This document shows positions 36,864 through 45,747 of a DNA stretch of 64,000 nucleotides, one piece after another (the first letter of the stretch is position 1; each line of letters starts with the position of its first letter). The stretch spans positions 186,001 to 250,000 of the forward strand of contig NZ_JAALFG010000004.1 in assembly GCF_011058215.1 (NCBI RefSeq). The letters run 5' to 3'. A program made the position numbers and the translations under genes. This DNA comes from Devosia aurantiaca. Its GTDB lineage: Bacteria; Pseudomonadota; Alphaproteobacteria; Rhizobiales; Devosiaceae. The notes under the pieces were generated by a model, which was not told the origin of the DNA, did no database searches, and saw only the letters and a program-made list of their open reading frames with translations.

Positions 36864-38282
36864 ATGACCGAAACCGTCGAGGGCCGCTGGGCCGAAATCT
36901 TTGGCCCGCGCTACCTGCCGGTCACGCTGATCCTTTGCCTCGGCGTTTCGCTGTTTGCCTTCAACGCATTTCTGTCCTCGACTGCTCTCCCGTCGGCCGT
37001 GCAGGAGCTCGGCGGCGTCGAAGTGATCTCTTGGGCAACGACGCTTTACCTCGTCTTCGCCATCGTCGGCGGTGCGGCCGCCGCCATGTTGAAGCGCCGG
37101 TTGGGTTCGCGCTGGTCGCTGCTGAGCATGGCCGGTATGTTCCTCGCCGGCACCCTGATCGCTGCCGTCGCCGGCGACATGACCCAGGTTCTAGCCGGAC
37201 GCGCCATTCAGGGCCTGGGGGAGGGCGTCGTCGCTGCCCTCTGCTTCGCCTTGATCCCCGAACTCTTCCCCAGCCGCCTCGTGCCCAAGGTCTTCGGCAT
37301 GCAGGCCGTCGTCTGGGCCGTCGCCGCCTTTGGCGGGCCTGCCGGCGCCGGGGCGCTGACCGAGCTCATTTCCTGGCGCGCCGCCTTCCTTATCAACGTG
37401 CCGCTGGTCCTGATCTTTTGTGCCATGGTGCTGGCCGTCGTCCCACGCGGCGGCAAGCCGGTCGACGCGCATGGCTTCCCAGGCCTTCGCCTCCTGGCCA
37501 TCGGCGGCGGTACCATGCTGGTTGCGCTCGCCGCCGTTGCGCCAGCCGCCCAGGCCCTGGCCCTGCTGCTCGTTGCAGCCGTCGTTCTCGCAACTGCGGT
37601 CTGGCTCGATCGCCGCAGCCAGGAGCGGCTCATGCCGCCCGATGCCTTCTCGTCCCGCACCGCGGTTGGCTCGGGCCTCTGGATGTTTCTGCTGATGCCG
37701 ATCGCCGGCGCCACCACAGGCGTCTACCTCGTTCTCATCCTGCAGCAGGTCTGGGATTACGGTCCGACCCACGCCGCCATCGTCGGCGCCGTGATGGCCA
37801 TCGGCTGGAGCCTGTCCTCGGTCACGGTAGCAAATGTGCGCAAGCGCTCAACCCGTCGCATCCTCATACGCACGGGGCCGGTTCTGCTGGCGGTCGGTCT
37901 CTTAAGTGTTCTCGCCGGTCTGCAGTTTGCACAACCTGTCGTGCTGATCGTGGGTCAGTTGCTGATCGGCATGGGCTTTGGCATCTCCAATGGCTACATC
38001 ATGCTGACCATCATGGAATCGAGCTCCGACGTCGAGCGCGACCGCACCTCGGCACTGCTTCCAACCACCCAATCTGCCGGCAATGCCCTGGGCGCCGCAT
38101 TGGCCGGCGTCGCCGCGAACGCTGCGGGTTATGCAGCTGCCACAACGCAGCAAGCCATGCTGTCGGCGATCGTGCCGCTTTTTGCAGTGGGCGTCGTCTT
38201 CGCCGTCCTGGCTTTTCTGGCCGGTCTGAGACTGGTCCAGCTGTCCAAGACCGCAACCATCGCGACTTTTGCCGAAGAGTAA
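36864..38282 (+). CDS. MFS transporter, multidrug-efflux type (DHA2-like)
   Basis: 472 aa with 12-14 hydrophobic segments. Helix 1 ends at 'AFNAFLSSTALPSAVQELGG', the acidic/proline motif of drug exporters; the motif A loop is LKRRLGSRWSLL, and AGRAIQGLGEGVVAALCFAL is the helix-4 arginine motif. Repeated motif near helix 11: LPTTQSAGNALGAALAGVAA. Substrate unknown. Divergent from ribN. Confidence 0.85.
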   Translation: MTETVEGRWAEIFGPRYLPVTLILCLGVSLFAFNAFLSSTALPSAVQELGGVEVISWATTLYLVFAIVGGAAAAMLKRRLGSRWSLLSMAGMFLAGTLIAAVAGDMTQVLAGRAIQGLGEGVVAALCFALIPELFPSRLVPKVFGMQAVVWAVAAFGGPAGAGALTELISWRAAFLINVPLVLIFCAMVLAVVPRGGKPVDAHGFPGLRLLAIGGGTMLVALAAVAPAAQALALLLVAAVVLATAVWLDRRSQERLMPPDAFSSRTAVGSGLWMFLLMPIAGATTGVYLVLILQQVWDYGPTHAAIVGAVMAIGWSLSSVTVANVRKRSTRRILIRTGPVLLAVGLLSVLAGLQFAQPVVLIVGQLLIGMGFGISNGYIMLTIMESSSDVERDRTSALLPTTQSAGNALGAALAGVAANAAGYAAATTQQAMLSAIVPLFAVGVVFAVLAFLAGLRLVQLSKTATIATFAEE

Positions 38283-38303
38283 AAGTCGCGAGGCTACAAC
38301 GTC

Positions 38304-38432
38304 TTAGATGCGGCCCTGGCCAAGCACGACCATGGTGATCAGCGTCACGGCGCCGATCACCCAGATCCCGCCGGCGAGCAAGGCGAAGCCGCCGACGAAA
38401 TCGAGTTCGGGGTCGTTGGAACGTGCGTTCAT
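38304..38432 (-). CDS. 42-aa single-pass membrane protein
   Basis: MNARSNDPELDFVGGFALLA, a hydrophobic helix GGFALLAGGIWVIGAVTLITMVV with Gly-rich packing faces, and the tail GQGRI. Preceded by AAGGAGACACTC-ATG, an excellent ribosome-binding site. It converges on the MFS gene, 21 bases away. No family recognised. The strong ribosome-binding site and clean single-helix composition support it as a real small gene below usual length cut-offs. Confidence 0.65.
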   Translation of the reverse strand: MNARSNDPELDFVGGFALLAGGIWVIGAVTLITMVVLGQGRI

Positions 38433-38570
38433 GAGTGTCTCCTTGTTTTGTTTTTCAATGTCGGAGGCGAACATCCGGTTGCCTCACCGGCTTGGCAAGC
38501 CTCACAATGTCTTCCTCACCGAAAAACAGGGTTGCGCTCCTTCGGCGTGTTGATTATTGGTCCGCGCAGT

Positions 38571-38647
38571 CGGGGCGTAGCGCAGCCTGGTAGCGCATTT
38601 GTCTGGGGGACAAAGGGTCGTCGGTTCAAATCCGGCCGCTCCGACCA
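38571..38647 (+). tRNA. tRNA-Pro (anticodon GGG)
   Basis: 77 bases including the encoded CCA. Acceptor arms CGGGGCG/CGCTCCG (one G-T pair), D-arm GCGCAGCCTGGTAGCGC, anticodon stem TTTGT/ACAAA around loop CTGGGGG (anticodon GGG), T-arm GTCGGTTCAAATCCGGC. Confidence 0.97.
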
Positions 38648-38670
38648 TTTCACCAAAGCCTTGGGCCGTC

Positions 38671-39621
38671 ATGCCGCTTGACCCGCAGGACCTGCGAGAA
38701 GCCACGAAGCTTTGGCCGCAACTCGCCGGTGCCGCCGGCCGGCTGATCAATTATTCCGAAAACCACACCTTTCTCTTTGACGGCTACACGCTGCGCGTGC
38801 ACCGGCCGGACTACCAGAGCCCCGAGACGATCGAGAGCGAACTGGCCTGGCTTGCAGCTCTACGCCGCGATACCGACCTTCCGGTCGCCGAACCCGTCCC
38901 TGGCTCAAATGGCAAGTTGCTGCAGCATTTTGCCATGCCGGACGGCGAGCGCCGCTACGCCGTGCTCTTCCGTTACCTGCCTGGCAGCGAGCCGACCATG
39001 GATAGCGACCTGACCGGGCTTTTCGCTAAGCTCGGGAGCTACGCCGCCACGCTGCACCAACACGCCATTACCTGGACCCAACCGACAGAATTTAACCGTC
39101 AGGCTTGGAATACCGCATCGATCCTCGATGCCGATGGCCTCTGGGGAGATTGGCGGGTCGCGCCCGGCGTCGACGACACAAACAGACCGCTCATCGAAGC
39201 GGCGTCAGAGCTCCTGCGCGCCGACCTGGCCGCATACGGCACGGAGCCCGATCGATATGGCCTCATCCACGCCGACATGCGGCTCGGCAATCTCCTGGTG
39301 GACGGTGATAAGGTCAGCCTCATCGACTTCGACGACTCAGGCTTCTGCTGGTTCACCTACGACTTTGCCGCCTCGATCTCGTTCTACGAGACTCACCCCT
39401 CGGTGCCGGAACTCCGGGCGGCGTGGCTCCAAGCCTACCAGCAAGTGCGGCCTCTCAGCCCAGCGGACATCGCCTCGCTCGATGCCATGATCCTGCTGCG
39501 TCGTCTGGCGCTCCTGGCCTGGATCGGCACGCATGCAGAAACCAAGCTGGCGCAACACCACATGCCGGGCTTTGCCCAAGGCACGGCCGAACTGGCCGCG
39601 CGCTATCTCGACCGCGGCTGA
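38671..39621 (+). CDS. APH-fold phosphotransferase (SrkA/YihE or homoserine-kinase-like)
   Basis: 316 aa. Aminoglycoside-phosphotransferase/kinase fold: FLFDGYTLRVHRPDY (nucleotide-binding beta strands), VLFRYLPGSEP (hinge) and the catalytic loop LIHADMRLGNLLVDG with Asp and Asn, followed by VSLIDFDDSGFCWFTYD (metal-binding Asp). Such proteins phosphorylate small molecules or proteins; the substrate cannot be told. The ATG at 38671 lies 23 bases after the tRNA-Pro gene; upstream in-frame codons run through the tRNA and were excluded. Confidence 0.8.
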   Translation: MPLDPQDLREATKLWPQLAGAAGRLINYSENHTFLFDGYTLRVHRPDYQSPETIESELAWLAALRRDTDLPVAEPVPGSNGKLLQHFAMPDGERRYAVLFRYLPGSEPTMDSDLTGLFAKLGSYAATLHQHAITWTQPTEFNRQAWNTASILDADGLWGDWRVAPGVDDTNRPLIEAASELLRADLAAYGTEPDRYGLIHADMRLGNLLVDGDKVSLIDFDDSGFCWFTYDFAASISFYETHPSVPELRAAWLQAYQQVRPLSPADIASLDAMILLRRLALLAWIGTHAETKLAQHHMPGFAQGTAELAARYLDRG

Positions 39622-40882
39622 GCCTTGACCGGGGCAGGGGACTGCTCTGCCGGCCGCTGCTGCGTCGCCAGCCCGAGATTGTAGGCGTTTACGCCCCAGA
39701 TCAAACCAAAGGCCAGCCACATGTGACGCCAGTGTTCACCCTCGTGGAGCGAACAGCACATGACGACGCCGATCATGCCGATCAGCAGGGCAATGGTGAT
39801 CTCGTTACGCGTGCGCCAGTAATTGTGGATCGAGACCACGATGCTCGACAGCACCAGCGTAAGCCAGGTGAAGCCGCCGCCCCAGCCATAGTTCACGAAG
39901 GAACTCAGCCAGATATTGTGGATCGGCTCGGGGAAAATCTTTTCGAGCTGCAGCACGCCGACCCCGAGCGGATTGCTGAGGATCATCGGGATCACAAGGA
40001 GATAGCGGTTATAGCGGCCCTGTTCGCCGAGGTCGTAGGCCTTGGCAAAGGTCAGGCGGTCCATGAGCTTGTCGGTGAATTCTGCGGAGGTCATGCTGGC
40101 AATGGCAAAGAGAATGGCGCCCACGACCACGACGCCGCCGATCACCATGAACAGGCGGCGCGGATTTTTGCGAAAGTGGAACACCAGGTAGACCAGGAGG
40201 CAAAAGACCATGGCCACGGCGGCGATGCGCGAAAAGGACAGGAAAATGCCCATCATGATCAGCGCCATGCAGCCGAGGTAATAAAGCGCGCCGCCGCGTC
40301 CCTTGGAGAGGAAGTAGGCGCAAAAAACGATGCCGGGGATCAGGAACGACCCATACATGTTGGGATCGTCGATCAGGCCCTTGGCGCGGCCGTCCCAGGT
40401 CAGAAGCTGCATCTGCGTGAGGAAGCCGATCGTTCCCAAGACGCCGCCGATGCAGCAGGAGACGATATAGACCTTCATGAAGGTCTCGAAGTGCCGCTGC
40501 TTCCAAGTCATCGACACGAAGGCTGCGATAAAGGCGATCGAAATGGCGAAAGTCTTGGCGATCAATTCGAAGATCACGAAGGGTTCGCTGAGAAACGCCA
40601 GCGACGGCAGGATGAAGAACACGGCCCATGAGCCCAGGAGCAGCGTCAGGAACAGGGCCCGGCGCGAGATGATGGCCTGGGGTTGCAGGACGATATGGGC
40701 AAGCGTGAACAGGAACGACAGAATGAACAGCAGATCGACCGGCGAGGGTCGCATTAACGTATAATTCATCGCCAGAACGGCAATCCAGAACACCGCATTG
40801 CGGGTCGAAAAAGGGCGAAGCGCAGTCCGCCATAGGTCGTACCGAGAGCTTGCCCGCCATCGCGGGAATCGAGAGTGGTCAT
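39603..40882 (-). CDS. O-antigen ligase / exopolysaccharide polymerase, Wzy_C type (frame broken once)
   Basis: About 426 aa restored, 10-12 transmembrane helices. The Wzy_C region contains GLIDDPNMYGSFLIPGIVF, FLSFSRIAAVAMVFCLLVYL and, in the large periplasmic loop, IFPEPIHNIWLSSFVNYGWG, with the conserved His. These proteins polymerise or ligate lipid-linked repeat units. The longest open frame starts at 41042 with non-family residues. Adding one T in the T5 run (A5 on +, 40808-40812) gives MTTLDSRDGGQALGTTYGGL...ALFSTRNAVFWIAVL, starting at 40882 and overlapping the upstream gene by ATGA. Overlaps the kinase gene 3' end by 19 bases. Confidence 0.85.
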
Positions 40883-42320
40883 GGTGCCAATCCATATCCG
40901 AGCACGAATTCCATCGCGCCGAGGCCTTCGCAATCGGTCGCAGCCGAAGCGAAGTGGGTCTGCTGGTCTTCCGCATAGCAGCGATAAACCGGCACGCTAC
41001 CCGCCTGCTCCTCCGCAAAGAGCCAGCCCGCCGTGCGGTCACGGGAATAGTCGGCGCAACTGCCGTCTTCCGCCAGCATCTGGTCGAGATGCCCCGCCCA
41101 ATCGCTTGAACATTCGCTAATCTTGCGGCTCGCGATATTTTCTGGTGCCTTGGTCAGGAGATGCGCCACGACGGCGTCCTGCCGGTATCCGGCACGCTCC
41201 CCGTTTGCGGCCCGGTCGAGGTCACGAACCGGTTCTCATCGTCGACATATCGCGACAGCGCAATTCCGGCTTGGACCAGCGGCGCTTCTGGCTCGACGGT
41301 CAGCGACACTTTCTGGTGGACGAGGTAGCGGTCCTCAAAAGCCTTGTCGGACGGCACGAAGATATAGCTGAGGAGGAACCGCTGCCCGACCGAATTGCTG
41401 CCGGTTTCGGGATCGACGATGGTGCTATAGCCAACCAGCTCGGTCTTTGCCGGACGCTCCCACTCGGTGCCATCCACCGGCAGGATCGGTTCGGCGAGGT
41501 CGGCAAATTCGAGCTTGTCGCGCGACAGCGACAACCGCACCCCGCCAAACCAGGGATCGTTGGCGACCGCGGCCACAAGGCCGAAGTCGCGGAGATATCC
41601 TGCACCTGTCCCCACAAAACCGATATCGGTGGCGCGCCCATCAAGGCCCGGTTCGGTCCAGCTGCCTTCGAAATATTTGCGCCAGTCGGTCGGCAGGCCC
41701 AGCGGCGCGCGTGCAACGATGGTCTGCCAGTCGCTGGCCCTGAGGCAATAGGCGTAAAGGAAACCGTCCCCGCCATCGAGCATCGAGCAGTCGCCTTCGC
41801 CGGTGGTGTAACCCACTTTCGGCGCGTCCGCACCGCTGATGACGGTCCCCAGATCAGTCCAGGAGAGCCCGTCGTCGAGCGATCGGGCGATGGCCATGGT
41901 CTTGTCGGTCTGCCCGCCCGGCCCGTATTTGCAGATGCTCTCCTGGTGCACGAAGCCCAGCACTTCGTCGCCATTGCGCACGGTCGAGGTCAGCCAGCGC
42001 CCGCACTCCTCGGGCTCACCGGGGCTGCCGGGCTCGAGCACGGCCCGGCGCTCGCCACCCATGTCATAGATATCGGCGCCATCCACCGCATAGGTCGCGC
42101 CATTGGCGCTGAAGCCGCGCATTCTGCCGTCAGGCAGGCGGAGCGCGGTGAACGAGGCGTCGAGTTCATCGGGGAAGGGGCCGCGCACCACAACAGGCGG
42201 GCCGACGCGAATGCTAAGGCACTCGATGCAAAGCTCACCGACTGTCTGCGCCGAAACGCCGGCCGTGCCCGCAGCGAGCAGCGCCAGCAGTCCAGCCGTG
42301 CCCAAGAGTGCCTTGCTCAT
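40879..42320 (-). CDS. Secreted protein of unknown function in the exopolysaccharide locus (frame broken once)
   Basis: About 480 aa restored. Signal peptide MSKALLGTAGLLALLAAGTA GVSAQ. Several 'D-x-G' or Asp-box-like turns (ARSLDDGLSWTDLG, CSMLDGGDGFLYAYCL, AVANDPWFGGVRLSLS) and the strand pattern recall five-bladed propeller or sialidase-like proteins, but no active-site set could be assigned. The written frame ends in 'TPSWRIS'; one G added at the GGGG (CCCC on +, 41199-41202) continues as RAGYRQDAVVAHLLTKAPEN... to a TGA overlapping the ligase ATG. Probably acts on, or with, the polysaccharide in the periplasm (inference). Confidence 0.7.
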
Positions 42321-42327
42321 GGCCCGC

Positions 42328-43842
42328 TCAGTAGGCGTTCTTGGACGTGAACAGCCGGATCGGCGTCATGACCAGGATGTAGATATCGAGGAGGATCGAC
42401 CAGTTCTCGATGTAGTAAAGGTCGTGGTTTACGCGCTGCATGATCTTGTCGATCGTGTCGGTCTCGCCGCGCCAGCCGTTGATCTGCGCCCAGCCTGTGA
42501 TCCCGGGCTTGACGCGGTGGCGAGCGAAATAGCCCTCCACGGCTTCATAATAGAGCTTGTTGTCCGCCTTGGCCTGCAGCGCATGCGGCCGCGGACCCAC
42601 GACGGACAACTGACCCTTGAGCACGTTGAAGAGCTGCGGCAGCTCGTCGATCGACGTCTTGCGGATGAACCGGCCAACCCGCGTTACCCGCGGATCGTCG
42701 CGCGTCACGAGCTTTGCCGCATTGGCATCGGTGCGATCGGTATACATCGAGCGGAACTTGTAGATCTCGATCAGCTCGTTGTTGAAGCCATGCCGCTTCT
42801 GCCGAAACAGGATCGGTCCCTTGCTCTCGAGCTTGATGGCAATGGCGGTGATGATCATCACCGGCGACAGCAGGATCAGGGCGAACAGGGCTACGACGCG
42901 ATCGAACACCGCCTTGAACACCAGGTTCCAGTCCGAGATCGGCCGGTCCGCCATGTCGAGCACCGGCAACTCGCCGACATAGGAATAGGCCTTGTCGGTG
43001 AACTTGAGCTTGCTGGCATGGGCGGAGAGCCGAATATCGACCGGCAGCACCCAAAGCTGGGTGAGCATGTCGAGCACGCGCTTTTCCGCCGAAAGCGGCA
43101 TCGAAACGATCACTAGATCAACGGGTGTGCGGCGGGCAAACTCGATGAGGTCGGACACCCGGCCCAACTTTTTATAGCCCATTACCTCTTCCGGCGACCG
43201 TTCGCCGTCGCGATCGTCGAAGAGGCCGAGCAGGTTTATATCGCGGGCCGCGCCAGCCTCGATCTGCTGGATAAGAAGCGCCGCATCGCTGCCCCCGCCG
43301 ACGATCGCCGTCCGGCGCTTGAGGCGCCCCTCTTCGGTCCAGCGTTGCACCAGGCCGCGCAGCAGCATGCGGTAAGCGACCAGCGTCGCGGCGCCGGACA
43401 GGAGCCAGGCGATGAGCCACACGCGCGAGATGAGGTCGCTGGCCTTGAACAGGAAAACGCCAACGATCAACACGACCATTACGGCGCTCCAGGCGCCGAT
43501 GATCTTGCCGATCTGGGAGTAAAGCGTCCGATAGGCCGAGATGCGATGAAGCCGCGCTGCGTTGAAGACCACGTTGGCCAGCAACACCGTCGTCAGGATG
43601 ACTGGAATATAGACGGCGTCGCTATTCGGATTGATGTAGGCGGCGTGGATGCCATAGCCGAGGATAGCCAGCAGCACGGCCTCGACCACCTGCGCGACGC
43701 CAGCAATCACTGCGCCCGAAAGCGACGACTCGACCGGCGCGGCGATAATCGCTTCCGCCTGCGGGGTCAGCCGCTGCTCCTGGTCGACCGGCTGCCGCGT
43801 GGCATGGTCGATGATGGCCTTCTGAGGGTCGACGCGATACAT
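42328..43842 (-). CDS. Exopolysaccharide priming sugar transferase (polyprenyl-phosphate glycosylphosphotransferase)
   Basis: 504 aa, WcaJ/ExoY/PssA type. Transfers a sugar-1-phosphate to undecaprenyl phosphate, the first step of repeat-unit assembly. Four N-terminal helices (~40-165), a Rossmann-like CoA-binding domain (TAIVGGGSDAALLIQQI, ~200), a membrane hairpin and the catalytic domain: FRQKRHGFNNELIEIYKFRS, DELPQLFNVLKGQLSVVGPR and KPGITGWAQINGWRG. The sugar cannot be read from the sequence. Ends 8 bases before the secreted-protein gene, so co-transcribed. Confidence 0.93.
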   Translation of the reverse strand: MYRVDPQKAIIDHATRQPVDQEQRLTPQAEAIIAAPVESSLSGAVIAGVAQVVEAVLLAILGYGIHAAYINPNSDAVYIPVILTTVLLANVVFNAARLHRISAYRTLYSQIGKIIGAWSAVMVVLIVGVFLFKASDLISRVWLIAWLLSGAATLVAYRMLLRGLVQRWTEEGRLKRRTAIVGGGSDAALLIQQIEAGAARDINLLGLFDDRDGERSPEEVMGYKKLGRVSDLIEFARRTPVDLVIVSMPLSAEKRVLDMLTQLWVLPVDIRLSAHASKLKFTDKAYSYVGELPVLDMADRPISDWNLVFKAVFDRVVALFALILLSPVMIITAIAIKLESKGPILFRQKRHGFNNELIEIYKFRSMYTDRTDANAAKLVTRDDPRVTRVGRFIRKTSIDELPQLFNVLKGQLSVVGPRPHALQAKADNKLYYEAVEGYFARHRVKPGITGWAQINGWRGETDTIDKIMQRVNHDLYYIENWSILLDIYILVMTPIRLFTSKNAY

Positions 43843-43897
43843 GAGACACTACCGGCACACGTGTGGTGCCAGCATTCTCAGTCATAGGCGTTTAAGT

Positions 43898-45043
43898 TCA
43901 ATGAAATACGGCGTCTGCATTGCGCAAACTGCCGTGATAGAGCGCTTCGATACTGTCGGTCATCCGCGCAATCGAGAAGCCTGCTTCGATATGGGAAAGG
44001 CGGATTTTCATTTCTGCCTGCGCCGCATCCGGATCGTCGATGGCGCTTTGCATTGCTTTTCGCAAGGCAAGCACATCGTCCGCCGGCACCAGCCTGTCCG
44101 CCGTTGATCCGAATATTTCTGGAATGCCGCCCACGCGCGTCGAGATCACCGGAAGCTGCGCTGCCGCGGCTTCGAGCACGACATAGGGCAGGGATTCGGC
44201 ATGCGATGGCACGACCGCAATCCGCCCCTTGGCAAAGGTCGGCCGAGCCGGTTGCGCGCCGAGCAAGCTCACGCGTCCACTCAAGCCCAGCTGATCGATC
44301 TGCGCTTCCAGCGATCCGCGTTCGGCGCCATCGCCTGCCATGACAAGGCTGGCCCCCGAGCCATCCCGGCGTTTGACGTCCTTGAGCGCCGCGACAAGCG
44401 TGAAAATACCCTTGAGCGCCCGTAGTTCGCCGACAAAGACGAAATCTGCAGCATCGCCAGCCGGTATGACCGGGACAAATTCCTCCGGCCGCAACCCGTT
44501 ATGGATGATCTCGGTGCGGCAGCTCGGCTCGCCGATCAGCTCGGCATAGGTCTTCCTGGCATAGGCACTTTCGAAGATGATGGCAGAAGTCTTGCCCATC
44601 AGCATACGTTCCAGCCGGTGAAACAATCGGCCGGATGCCGAAATTTTCGGATAATGCAGCACGCCGCCATGCGGAGTGTAAAATACCCGTGCCTTTGTCC
44701 GCCCAAACTTGGCGAGCCGGGCATAAAAGCCACCCTTCGCGCCGTGCCCGTGGATCACGTCGACCTGAAGCCGCCGTGCCAGCGCGCTGACAGCCAGCGG
44801 CGTCGTCAGGTCACCCCGACCGAAAAGCCGCGGCATGGGATAGCGGTGGATGCCAAGCGATGCATGAGCGCCCAGATCGTCCAGCAGGACCTCGGTCTGG
44901 CTGTCATTGCTGAGCGTATCGACGACGATGCCGACGCTGTGCCCGCGCGCCGCAAGTTCTCGCGTGAGGTCGGCCACGTGGCGGAAGAGACCACCGACCG
45001 GCGCCCGCAGCACCTCCAAAATGCGCAATGGCCTTCTGTTCAC
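43898..45043 (-). CDS. Glycosyltransferase family 4
   Basis: 381 aa GT-B enzyme. N-terminal LRILEVLRAPVGGLFRHVAD acceptor domain with VDVIHGHGAKGGFYARL; C-terminal donor domain with FVFVGELRALKGIFTLVAAL, LVMAGDGAERGSLEAQ and the signature VVPSHAESLPYVVLEAAAAQ, the E-x7-E nucleotide-sugar motif. Adds a sugar to the growing lipid-linked repeat unit. Acceptor and donor unknown. Upstream of the priming transferase, on the same strand. Confidence 0.92.
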   Translation of the reverse strand: MNRRPLRILEVLRAPVGGLFRHVADLTRELAARGHSVGIVVDTLSNDSQTEVLLDDLGAHASLGIHRYPMPRLFGRGDLTTPLAVSALARRLQVDVIHGHGAKGGFYARLAKFGRTKARVFYTPHGGVLHYPKISASGRLFHRLERMLMGKTSAIIFESAYARKTYAELIGEPSCRTEIIHNGLRPEEFVPVIPAGDAADFVFVGELRALKGIFTLVAALKDVKRRDGSGASLVMAGDGAERGSLEAQIDQLGLSGRVSLLGAQPARPTFAKGRIAVVPSHAESLPYVVLEAAAAQLPVISTRVGGIPEIFGSTADRLVPADDVLALRKAMQSAIDDPDAAQAEMKIRLSHIEAGFSIARMTDSIEALYHGSLRNADAVFH

Positions 45044-45046
45044 CGC

Positions 45047-45598
45047 CTAGAACCAGCGTTCGGAAACGACCACTGTGTCGCCGGGATAGATGGGGAAGTC
45101 GAGATTGACCACGCCCTTGACCATCTGGTTGCCCTGGCGGCGATACACCACCACCTGGTTTCGGTCGGCAGTGTCGGTATAGCCGCCAGCCGTGCTGATC
45201 GCTGCCCGCACGGTCATGCCGTAGACATAGGTGAACTGGCCGGCATTGCGGATTTCGCCCTGGATGAAGAAGGGCCGGTACTGGTCGATCTCCACGGCCA
45301 CGTCCGGGTCACGCAGGAAACCGTTGGCCAAAGCCGAAGAAAGCCGCGCCGAAGCCTGCTCGGTCGTGCCACCGCGCACCGCGACCGGTCCCACCAGCGG
45401 GAAGGCGATCGCGCCGCTATCGTCGACCTTGTAGCTCTTGCTGAGCTCGGCATCCCCGTAAACGGTCACTCGCACCACATCGCCGGTATCCAGCTGATAG
45501 GGACCCTTTGTCTCCACCAGGTAGGTAGCCGGCCGCGTCGTGGCGCAACCAGTCAGCGCCAGGGAAAAAGTCAGAGCAACAATAGGTAGCCAGCGCAT
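45047..45598 (-). CDS. Polysaccharide export lipoprotein (Wza/ExoF family)
   Basis: 183 aa. Lipobox LALTGCATT (Cys ~18), then the Poly_export domain: YQLDTGDVVRVTVYGDAELS...DDSGAIAFPLVGPVAVRG and RDPDVAVEIDQYRPFFIQGE, and one SLBB-like strand set (IRNAGQFTYVYGMTVRAAIS). Shorter than E. coli Wza (one SLBB, no C-terminal helix), as in ExoF/PssN-type proteins. Forms the outer-membrane or periplasmic exit path for the polymer. The start at 45598 precedes the lipobox. Divergent from the Wzz/GumC gene. Confidence 0.92.
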   Translation of the reverse strand: MRWLPIVALTFSLALTGCATTRPATYLVETKGPYQLDTGDVVRVTVYGDAELSKSYKVDDSGAIAFPLVGPVAVRGGTTEQASARLSSALANGFLRDPDVAVEIDQYRPFFIQGEIRNAGQFTYVYGMTVRAAISTAGGYTDTADRNQVVVYRRQGNQMVKGVVNLDFPIYPGDTVVVSERWF

Positions 45599-45747
45599 GG
45601 ACGATCCCGCGGTCGAGTTGGCGCTACTTTCCTCTGGCGTGGTTAAGATTTCACTTATGCTTGCCAAGTCCTCGTGCACTCTGCAGCGCGATTAACCGAA
45701 TGTTGACCACACATGGGCTTATCTCATTGTGAATTCGAGGATCGTCC

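Noticed and set aside
39423-40631. A 402-codon + strand frame across the ligase gene
   Set aside because: Antisense to a clear multi-helix Wzy_C protein; His/Asp/Glu-rich low-complexity shadow.
40879-41169. A stand-alone 96-aa gene before the ligase
   Set aside because: It has no ribosome-binding site and continues the secreted protein in another frame; read as the repaired C-terminus.
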